Assembly: GCA_903970295.1 (NCBI GenBank)
Contig: CAJCHQ010001003.1
Location: 1 to 5,765, forward strand
Direction of reading: 5' to 3'
Length of the DNA: 5,765 nucleotides
Source: Bryobacterales bacterium
Lineage (GTDB): Bacteria; Cyanobacteriota; Vampirovibrionia; Obscuribacterales; Obscuribacteraceae
The notes beneath the pieces are model-generated. The model saw only the letters and a list, made by a program, of their open reading frames with translations, searched no databases and was not told the origin of the DNA. Below are positions 1 to 4,936 of this stretch, one piece after another. Each line of letters opens with the position of its first letter. Positions within the stretch are counted from its first letter, which is position 1. The position numbers and the translations under genes were made by a program.

Positions 1-1103
1 TTAGCAGCCAGTGCTGCGACTGAGTCGCCACCGCCGACAACCGTCTTGACACCTTTTTTCGTCAATTCGACCAGTTGGTCGACGACAGCATAAGTGGCTT
101 TTTCGAAGCCCTTGACCTCGAATACTCCGAGCGGTCCGTTCCACAAAACTGTCTGACAAGCACTCAAGGCATCTTCGATTAACTTTGACGTCTCGGGTCC
201 GACATCCAGACCCATTTGATCGGCCGGAATTTTGTCCGCAGGCACAATTGTTTTTGTCGCGCTTTCTTTGATTTCCGCTGCACAGACAACGTCCACCGGC
301 AAGATCAATTTGACATTTTTGGCTTTCGCTTCGGCTTCGAGCTTGCGGCAGTAATCGAGGCGATCGTCCTCCACCAGAGACTTACCGACATCCAAACCAC
401 GGGCTTTAAGGAAGCTGAAAGCCATGGCACCGCCGATAATCATTACGTCGACCCGGCCGAGCAGATTCTCCAGAACTCCAATCTTGGAAGATACTTTGGC
501 ACCACCAATAATGGTCGAAAAGGGACGAGTCGGATTGTTCACGCAAGAAGAGAGCATACGCACTTCCTGGTCGATCAAAAATCCGGCTAGTGCCGGAGTC
601 AGACAATGGGCCACACCTTCGGTTGAGGCGTGAGCGCGGTGAGCCGTGCCAAATGCATCGTTGACATAGACCTCAGCCAGTGCGGCAAGTTTTTTCGCGA
701 ATTCGGCATCGTTCTTTTCTTCTTCCGGATAAAAGCGGACATTTTCAAGCAAACAAATTTGTCCAGGTTTCAGGGCGTCTACGACTTTGAGAGCCTCGGG
801 TCCCACACAATCTTCGGCAAAGCTGACCGACGTTCCCTGCTCCTTGAGCAGCTCAGCCAGACGGTCACGAATTGGCTTGAGAGTAAGCTTCTCGGTGCGA
901 CCTTTGGGTCTACCCAGATGCGACACTAAAATTACACGGGCACCAGCTGCGGTGAGAAAATTGATTGTCTGCAAAGCCGCCCGGATGCGAGAATCGTCGG
1001 CGACCTCGCCATCCTCGTGTTGCGGGACATTAAAGTCGACGCGCACAAGTACTTTCTTATTCTTGAAAAACTCCGCACCCTGTTGAACGATTGTCTTCTT
1101 CAT
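1..1103 (-). CDS. pgk: Phosphoglycerate kinase, C-terminus cut by window edge
   Basis: Cytosolic glycolytic kinase that transfers the acyl phosphate of 1,3-bisphosphoglycerate to ADP, giving 3-phosphoglycerate and ATP, and runs in reverse in gluconeogenesis. The minus-strand frame is open from the ATG at 1103 to base 1, giving 367 residues; the family is usually about 390-400, so roughly 25-30 C-terminal residues lie outside. Visible signatures are RVDFNVP (residues 21-27), SHLGRPKG (61-68, substrate-binding basic patch), LLENVRF (118-124), NDAFGTAHRAH (central substrate loop), IIGGAKVSSKI (start of the nucleotide domain), WNGPLGVFE (321-329) and the glycine-rich GGGDS (357-361) that contacts the nucleotide phosphates. 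The start is supported by an AGGAA Shine-Dalgarno complementary to 1111-1115, 7 bases from the ATG. It lies 75 bases downstream of gap, its pathway neighbour, with a terminator-like hairpin between. No frameshift or missing key motif was seen. Confidence 0.97.
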   Translation of the reverse strand, partial: MKKTIVQQGAEFFKNKKVLVRVDFNVPQHEDGEVADDSRIRAALQTINFLTAAGARVILVSHLGRPKGRTEKLTLKPIRDRLAELLKEQGTSVSFAEDCVGPEALKVVDALKPGQICLLENVRFYPEEEKNDAEFAKKLAALAEVYVNDAFGTAHRAHASTEGVAHCLTPALAGFLIDQEVRMLSSCVNNPTRPFSTIIGGAKVSSKIGVLENLLGRVDVMIIGGAMAFSFLKARGLDVGKSLVEDDRLDYCRKLEAEAKAKNVKLILPVDVVCAAEIKESATKTIVPADKIPADQMGLDVGPETSKLIEDALSACQTVLWNGPLGVFEVKGFEKATYAVVDQLVELTKKGVKTVVGGGDSVAALAA

Positions 1104-1128
1104 TGACTATTTCCTGCTTCTTCGAGAC

Positions 1129-1167
1129 TAAAAAACAAAGAAGCTGGGCCCGTTCGGACCCAGCTTC
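1129..1167 (-). terminator. Intrinsic terminator or attenuator between gap and pgk
   Basis: Read on the minus strand, just after the gap stop, the bases form a GC-rich hairpin. Positions 1140-1148 pair perfectly with 1159-1167 (9 bp, GAAGCTGGG with CCCAGCTTC). Two more pairs follow beyond one mismatch (1150-1151 with 1156-1157). A T-rich run (TTTGTTTTTT, complement of 1130-1139) follows directly. This is the standard Rho-independent layout. It sits only about 26 bases before the pgk start codon, so it either separates the two transcripts or lets a fraction read through, lowering pgk relative to gap. On the plus strand the hairpin is also followed by a looser T-rich stretch (1171-1180). Confidence 0.8.
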
Positions 1168-1178
1168 AGTAATTATTT

Positions 1179-2201
1179 TTAGACTTTAACTGCCAATTTG
1201 CTGGCAACGATTCCGGCCAATTCGACCAGTCTGTTGCTGTAGCCCCATTCGTTGTCGTACCACGACAACACTTTCACCATGCGCTTTTCGACGACCATGG
1301 TCAAATCGGCATCGACGATCGACGACAGTTTGTTGCCACCGAAATCAGCCGAAACAAGCGGCAAATCTGAGACTCCAAGAACGTTCTTGAGTGCGGAACC
1401 GGCGGCTTTTTTCAAAGCTTCGTTGACGGCTTCGACCGTGACGTCTTTCTTGACCGTGGCGGTCAAATCGACGACGCTGACATTCGGAGTGGGCACGCGC
1501 ATGGCGAAACCATTCAATTTACCTTTCAGGTGAGGCAGAACCAGACCGATTGCTTTGGCGGCGCCAGTGCTCGATGGAATCATCGAAAGCGCAGCGGCTC
1601 TCGCCCGACGCAAATCAGAATGGGCTGTATCGAGCAGACGTTGGTCCAGAGTGTAGCTGTGGATAGTCGTCATCAAACCATGATCGATGCCGAATTCATC
1701 ATCAATTACCTTAGCCAGAGGCGCCAAACAATTAGTTGTGCAGCTGGCGTTGCTGATGATGTGATGTTTGTCAGGATCGTAGGCTTTATCGTTGACACCG
1801 ATTACGATCGTGATGTCTTCGCCTTTAGCTGGTGCTGAAATCAAGACTTTTTTGCTTCCGGCGTTGATGTGACCTTTCGCTTTTTCTGCGTCGGTGAAAA
1901 CGCCGCTGCACTCGAGCACGATGTCTACTTTGTGCTTGCTCCATGGGCAGTTGCCCGGTTCACGCTCGGCGGAGAAATGAATTGTTTTGCCGTTGATTAC
2001 CAGAGAATCCGGAGTGTGCGAGATCTCATGCTTGAGCTCACCCAAAATCGAATCGTATTTGAGCAGGTGCGCCGATACTTCGGTGTTCTGCAGGGGATCA
2101 TTGATCGCCACAATCTCAAGATCCTTAACGGGGTTCTCGAGATAAGCGCGCAGTGCATTGCGACCAATTCTTCCAAAACCATTAATTGCTACTCTTGCCA
2201 T
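1179..2201 (-). CDS. gap: Type I glyceraldehyde-3-phosphate dehydrogenase
   Basis: Catalyses reversible oxidative phosphorylation of glyceraldehyde-3-phosphate to 1,3-bisphosphoglycerate with NAD(P), the substrate of the pgk product next door. The 340-residue length is typical. The Rossmann nucleotide motif NGFGRIGR is at residues 7-14. The catalytic block SNASCTTNC (150-158) has the nucleophile Cys154, the base is His181 in IHSYT, the phosphate-site STGAAKA begins at 211, and RVPTPNVSVVDL begins at 235. The C-terminal YDNEWGYSNR motif is at 315-324. The frame stays open upstream to an ATG at 2309. The start at 2201 was chosen because it begins exactly at the conserved MARVAINGFG and has a GGAGGA Shine-Dalgarno 11 bases upstream. 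Coenzyme-pocket residues look mixed: Asp35 is kept as in NAD enzymes, but Thr192-Ala193 replace the usual Leu-Pro, so dual NAD/NADP use is possible (inference). Confidence 0.97.
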   Translation of the reverse strand: MARVAINGFGRIGRNALRAYLENPVKDLEIVAINDPLQNTEVSAHLLKYDSILGELKHEISHTPDSLVINGKTIHFSAEREPGNCPWSKHKVDIVLECSGVFTDAEKAKGHINAGSKKVLISAPAKGEDITIVIGVNDKAYDPDKHHIISNASCTTNCLAPLAKVIDDEFGIDHGLMTTIHSYTLDQRLLDTAHSDLRRARAAALSMIPSSTGAAKAIGLVLPHLKGKLNGFAMRVPTPNVSVVDLTATVKKDVTVEAVNEALKKAAGSALKNVLGVSDLPLVSADFGGNKLSSIVDADLTMVVEKRMVKVLSWYDNEWGYSNRLVELAGIVASKLAVKV

Positions 2202-2212
2202 ATTTCTCTCAG

Positions 2213-2218
2213 TCCTCC
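2213..2218 (-). promoter_or_regulatory. Strong Shine-Dalgarno of gap
   Basis: The complement of TCCTCC reads GGAGGA on the minus strand, 11 bases before the ATG at 2201. It lies inside the open extension that would begin at 2309, so it argues for the shorter GAPDH start and against a 36-residue N-terminal extension, which has no family counterpart. Confidence 0.8.
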
Positions 2219-2280
2219 ACTCAAAAGTTTTCTGCTGCCTTCGCGGCGACCGCTCGGGATGGCTCGCGGCAGTGCCAGTC

Positions 2281-2296
2281 CTGACGGTCTCGTCAG
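2281..2296. repeat. Perfect inverted repeat in the presumed gap leader
   Basis: CTGACG-gtct-CGTCAG has 6-bp arms and a 4-base centre, about 80 bases upstream of the gap start and 165 bases upstream of nfu. It could be an operator for a dimeric regulator of the divergent gap/nfu promoters, or an RNA hairpin in a long gap 5' leader. There is no T-run after it, so it is not an obvious terminator. Function is not shown by the sequence. Confidence 0.55.
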
Positions 2297-2338
2297 CCCC
2301 CAAAAGCATATATGAAATGCAGGCGGAGACGGCGAGCC

Positions 2339-2368
2339 TTTACAGGTCCTTAACCCGAAACAAGACAA
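2339..2368 (-). promoter_or_regulatory. Candidate sigma-70-type promoter for gap
   Basis: On the minus strand TTGTCT (complement of 2363-2368) and TGTAAA (complement of 2339-2344) are separated by 18 bases, each matching 4 of 6 consensus bases. Transcription would begin near 2332 and give a leader of about 130 bases containing the inverted repeat at 2281-2296. This is the best candidate I found by eye, but such matches arise often by chance. Confidence 0.25.
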
Positions 2369-2414
2369 AACTTCAACAAGGGCAGCGTCTGCCGCTCTTT
2401 GTTAGGGACCAGTT

Positions 2415-2423
2415 TGCTACACT
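2415..2423 (+). promoter_or_regulatory. Candidate extended -10 promoter for nfu
   Basis: TGCTACACT contains the extended -10 TG dinucleotide followed by TACACT, which matches 4 of 6 consensus bases. There is no convincing -35 element, as is usual for extended -10 promoters. It would start transcription near 2430 and leave a leader of about 30 bases that fits the nfu start at 2461. Confidence 0.35.
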
Positions 2424-2450
2424 AAGGGATAGCTCCGGCGCCAATTATGC

Positions 2451-2455
2451 GAGGT
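2451..2455 (+). promoter_or_regulatory. Shine-Dalgarno deciding the nfu start
   Basis: GAGGT lies 5 bases before the ATG at 2461. The reading frame is open far upstream (back beyond 2202), so this site, together with the domain boundary of the NifU C-terminal family, decides the start. Confidence 0.75.
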
Positions 2456-2460
2456 TAAAG

Positions 2461-2679
2461 ATGAAGGAACAAGTAGAAGCGGTACTGGACAAGATCCGGC
2501 CGATGCTCATGATGGATGGCGGAAACATTGAACTGGTGGACATCAAAGACCAGGAAGTGTTCGTGCATCTCGTCGGTGCCTGCGGCATGTGCCCCAGTTC
2601 GACAATGACCATGAAAATGGGCGTCGAGCGGGCAATCAAAGAAGCAATGCCCGATATCAAACGGGTTGTCGCCGTCTAG
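2461..2679 (+). CDS. nfu: Small Nfu-type Fe-S cluster scaffold/carrier (NifU C-terminal domain)
   Basis: Stand-alone NifU C-terminal domain protein of 72 residues. Proteins of this family bind a labile [4Fe-4S] or [2Fe-2S] cluster, usually between two subunits, and pass it to apo-enzymes in the cytosol. The family pattern is complete: an N-terminal helix with a VLDKIRPML motif, MMDGGNIELVDI (residues 17-28), a beta strand, then the cluster-binding GACGMCPSS with Cys41 and Cys44 (CxxC), and a final amphipathic helix (MTMKMGVERAIKEAMPDI). The size fits the short form seen in cyanobacteria (CnfU-like) and Gram-positives (YutI-like) rather than the longer NfuA with an A-type domain. It is transcribed divergently from gap and followed by its own terminator, so it is probably monocistronic. 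An in-frame ATG at 2317 would add 48 residues but has no Shine-Dalgarno and no recognised domain. Confidence 0.93.
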   Translation: MKEQVEAVLDKIRPMLMMDGGNIELVDIKDQEVFVHLVGACGMCPSSTMTMKMGVERAIKEAMPDIKRVVAV

Positions 2680-2714
2680 ATCGGCTAAAGCTGAGTTTGA
2701 TTCTAACCGATATC

Positions 2715-2743
2715 AAGCCGTGCCTTATTTGGTGCGGCTTTTT
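2715..2743 (+). terminator. Rho-independent terminator of nfu
   Basis: AAGCCGTGCC (2715-2724... read as the left arm from 2715) pairs with GGTGCGGCTT (2731-2740) across a TTATTT loop. The stem is 10 pairs with two central G-T wobbles, and the T-run extends to 2743. It lies 36 bases after the nfu stop. The U-tract is short (5 T including the stem base), so efficiency may be moderate. Confidence 0.7.
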
Positions 2744-2924
2744 GGCTAGCTGCAAGGACCACCGCTGAGCGCAGCATATCGTCGGACCGAGCCGTCGAAC
2801 CGCACTATGTTGCCCGGCGAACATATGACAACCAACTCTGGTTGCACTTATCCAGATCAAAACACAACGAGCTTATCTAATTGGGTACATGTATTAGTGA
2901 AGCAACTGGCGTTGTGGTGATACC
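2744..2924. other. Intergenic region without a supported gene
   Basis: About 180 bases between the nfu terminator and the TPR gene. I see no tRNA, no homologous small protein and no strong sigma-70 pair. An 8-base palindrome TACATGTA sits at 2886-2893, and AT-rich segments around 2874-2897 (TATCTA, TATTAG) could serve as a -10 for the TPR gene, without a good -35. A minus-strand reading frame covering 2657-2860 has no visible ribosome site and an unremarkable composition, so it is not called. Confidence 0.5.
2916..2920 (+). promoter_or_regulatory. Shine-Dalgarno supporting the TTG start of the TPR gene
   Basis: GGTGA, the 3' part of the full anti-Shine-Dalgarno complement GGAGGTGA, lies 4 bases before the TTG at 2925. 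The frame is closed upstream by TGA at 2898-2900 and no ATG or GTG occurs between, so TTG is the first possible start. Confidence 0.55.
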
Positions 2925-4268
2925 TTGACCTGGGAAGAACATTTCACTAAAGGCTCGATCGCGTTAGCCCGTGCCGATTACGCATTTGCTCAGACGCAAT
3001 TGCAACAAGCGCTGGTCGAGGTGAAATCTGAAAAACGCGTTGCCGATGCCCGCATCGCTTCTATCTATAGCCTGTTGGCCCAATCCTTTTATAAGCAGGG
3101 TAACTACCGCAAGGCCGAACCTCTGCTCAAAGAAGCAGTCGCCATTCGTGACAAACGCTCCGGCGTCAATTGCGGCAATAAAGCTCGTGACTTGATTTGT
3201 CTGGCAGAAATTGCTCGCTCACGCGGCAACACCGAAGCAGCATTGCTCTTGATCGACGAAGCGGTTGCCAATCTGCAGCTCGCCGAGAAAACGCCGTCCA
3301 CAGCCAGCCTGGAAGCTGCAGATGCTCTGACTCAATTACTCAAAGAAGCCTCGAATCAAGCCGAACGCAAAAAAACTCAGACCCATTTCCGGCAACTTTT
3401 AACCAGCGCCGAGAAAAAGGCCAAAACGGTTGCACGGGCTCAATCATATTTCGGTCTCGACTCCGAGGAACCGGCTCAAGCCTGGCTTGACCATTACGAA
3501 CCTGGGCTTGCCCTGGCCAAATCTGCGAATGAAAGCGAATTGGAAAAATCGTTCGAAGACCTCACTCAAGCGGCCCAGATTGCCTGCCAATATTTCTCGC
3601 GCGACGATGCTCGCGTCACTCAAAGCCTGACAGCGCTTGCTCGCGTTGCCACCAAATTAGATCTGCCCGAACAAGCCGAGACGATTTTAAGTTTCACCCA
3701 TCGCATTGTTTTCGGAAAACGAGCCCGTCTGCCGAAGGACAAAAATCTCCGGCTCACCTTTCCAAAAAGAGCACAGGCTCTCGATGTCCGCCTGACTACG
3801 GCCGTATTCTACAGCCATCTTTGTCACTTTCAAGAAGCAGCAACCGCTTTTGCCGATGTCGCCGAATTACTTGAACTAGACAGTGAGACCACCGCCAACG
3901 AAAAAGAAGCAATGGACTTCACAGCCGGCTTTGTCGCCATGATGCAAAAAGCCGATCTTTACACGTCAGCGCGAATGCTCACGCAGCAGGCTATTGAATT
4001 GGAAGAGACAGACAACCTCCAACAAGCGCTTTCGCTTTACGACAAATCGCTTTTAATCATGGAACAGGTTTTTCCGCGCACACACCTGGAGATCGCTCAG
4101 ATTCTACATTTCAAGACGACAGCCCTACTGTCTGCGGGTCGCCATCGCGAAGCCCGGGCTTTAAAAAAAGAGGCGGAAGCTATTGAGGATGTCGTAGCGG
4201 CCACGGCTCACGAACTCGAGATGCGAGCTAAACGCCTGCCAAAACTGCATCCAGCGCTCTTTTCATAA
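2925..4268 (+). CDS. Cytosolic TPR-repeat protein of unknown role
   Basis: Soluble, almost wholly alpha-helical 447-residue protein with tetratricopeptide-like repeats. There is no signal peptide, membrane segment or catalytic domain. Clear TPR-type helical pairs lie at about residues 8-34 (ALARADYAFAQTQLQQAL) and 42-76 (best match: LLAQSFYKQGNYRKAEPLLKEA, with the typical Gly, Tyr, Ala and Glu spacing). Others lie at about 87-118, 205-260, 292-316 and 345-420 (ALSLYDKSLLIMEQ and the Gly-Arg-His-Arg-Glu-Ala turn). The repeats resemble the 42-residue kinesin-light-chain type (TPR_12 style) in spacing. A Lys/Glu-rich stretch at 140-170 may be a coiled linker. TPR proteins generally serve as protein-protein scaffolds; no partner is evident from context. 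It starts with TTG (first possible start, GGTGA upstream). It converges on the tetR-like gene with a 53-base gap and is probably a single-gene transcript. The family call is secure; the function is unknown. Confidence 0.88.
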   Translation: MTWEEHFTKGSIALARADYAFAQTQLQQALVEVKSEKRVADARIASIYSLLAQSFYKQGNYRKAEPLLKEAVAIRDKRSGVNCGNKARDLICLAEIARSRGNTEAALLLIDEAVANLQLAEKTPSTASLEAADALTQLLKEASNQAERKKTQTHFRQLLTSAEKKAKTVARAQSYFGLDSEEPAQAWLDHYEPGLALAKSANESELEKSFEDLTQAAQIACQYFSRDDARVTQSLTALARVATKLDLPEQAETILSFTHRIVFGKRARLPKDKNLRLTFPKRAQALDVRLTTAVFYSHLCHFQEAATAFADVAELLELDSETTANEKEAMDFTAGFVAMMQKADLYTSARMLTQQAIELEETDNLQQALSLYDKSLLIMEQVFPRTHLEIAQILHFKTTALLSAGRHREARALKKEAEAIEDVVAATAHELEMRAKRLPKLHPALFS

Positions 4269-4272
4269 GGCT

Positions 4273-4311
4273 TGTCCGGACATAGTTAAACTGATCCGAA
4301 CACAAGTGAGC
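4273..4311. other. Convergent intergenic inverted repeats, weak bidirectional terminator candidate
   Basis: Between the converging TPR and tetR-like genes, TGTCCGGACA at 4273-4282 is a perfect 10-base palindrome. CTTGT-CCGGA (from 4271) can also pair with TCCGAACACAAG downstream across an internal loop. No T-run follows on either strand, so an intrinsic terminator is uncertain. It may be Rho-dependent or have no function. Confidence 0.25.
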
Positions 4312-4321
4312 GCATCCGCAT

Positions 4322-4918
4322 TTATTGATTGCCGATTTTTTTGACGCCGTCGAAAAAAAGTGTCGAAGCCAGATCGGCAAAATTATCTGGTGAAAGCGAG
4401 CCACCCTCGTTAAACCAGATGTACGTCCAATTGACTGAGCCAAGCAATGCCATGGCCAGACCGGTACGTGTTTTTTCATTCAAATCCGGGCGCAGCTGAA
4501 AAACCAGATCGCGAAAAATCTTGACGACACTACGTTCGGTATCGCGAATGGTTTTTTGTTGCAGCTCAGGCAGCCAGTGCAAATCATTGAGCAAAACCAC
4601 ATGCTTGGCGTGCGATGCAACATAGATTTGCATGAAGGATCTTAGAAGCTGGCGCAACTGTTGTTCGGGTTCGATTTCTTGTGCCAGAATCGCCCGTGCA
4701 GTATCAAGCAACAGATTGACATGAGAGTAGAGCATATCGAAAAGCATCGCTTCTTTCGATTGATAATAATGGTAGATAAGCGCCTTCGACGTTTTGCAAA
4801 ATTGGGCAATCGAATTGAGCGAAGTGCCGGCAAAGCCTTTCTCGGCGAAGAGAATTGCCGCGCCATCCAGGATCAACTTCTGCTTCTCGTGATAATCAAA
4901 GGCTCTGGGTCTAGCCAT
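4322..4918 (-). CDS. TetR/AcrR-family transcriptional regulator
   Basis: One-domain-pair DNA-binding repressor of 198 residues, the usual TetR length. The N-terminal domain (about 10-58) has the family pattern: LILDGAAILFAEKGFAGTSL, then the helix-turn-helix NSIAQFCKTSKALIYHYYQSKEAML, with recognition helix near residues 43-51 and the typical YHYYxSKE end. The C-terminal ligand domain ends with NWTYIWFNEGGSLSPDNFADL (about 163-183). That arrangement is familiar from TetR members controlling fatty-acid, acyl-CoA or phenylacetate catabolism (PaaR, FadR or KstR2-like), so an acyl-CoA-type effector is a reasonable inference but not shown. Its ATG lies 6 bases after the stop of the upstream ferritin-like gene with no clear Shine-Dalgarno, so translation is probably coupled. 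The most likely role is feedback control of that operon, whose promoter lies outside the window. Confidence 0.93.
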   Translation of the reverse strand: MARPRAFDYHEKQKLILDGAAILFAEKGFAGTSLNSIAQFCKTSKALIYHYYQSKEAMLFDMLYSHVNLLLDTARAILAQEIEPEQQLRQLLRSFMQIYVASHAKHVVLLNDLHWLPELQQKTIRDTERSVVKIFRDLVFQLRPDLNEKTRTGLAMALLGSVNWTYIWFNEGGSLSPDNFADLASTLFFDGVKKIGNQ

Positions 4919-4936
4919 CCGATTCTAAAATATCGG
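4919..4936. repeat. Short inverted repeat at the di-iron gene/tetR junction
   Basis: CCGAT (4919-4923) and ATCGG (4932-4936) form 5-bp arms around an AT-rich 8-base centre. On the minus strand the element contains the stop codon of the ferritin-like gene and ends directly before the TetR start codon. It could shape translational coupling. It is short and may be fortuitous. Confidence 0.35.

Noticed and set aside
216..1086. Several plus-strand reading frames opposite pgk
   Set aside because: They are shadows of the conserved phosphoglycerate kinase on the minus strand.
2202..2309. N-terminal extension of GAPDH from an upstream ATG at 2309
   Set aside because: The 36 extra residues are Arg/Thr/Ser-rich with no family counterpart, the GGAGGA site lies within them, and the conserved protein begins at MARVAINGFG.
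1869..2315. 148-codon plus-strand reading frame opposite gap
   Set aside because: It is antisense to a fully conserved GAPDH. Composition reflects the complement of gap codons, and no domain is recognised.
2651..2716. Ten-base direct repeat CCGATATCAA at 2651-2660 and 2707-2716
   Set aside because: One copy is inside nfu codons and the other leads into the terminator stem. There are only two copies without regular spacing, so chance is adequate.
2657..2860. 67-codon minus-strand reading frame in the nfu-TPR intergenic region
   Set aside because: It overlaps the nfu 3' end and its terminator, has no ribosome site or recognisable domain, and its content looks random.
2780..2860. Possible tRNA from a GGTTCGA-like string on the minus strand near 2800
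   Set aside because: The flanking bases do not form a T stem, and no acceptor or anticodon arm can be folded around it.
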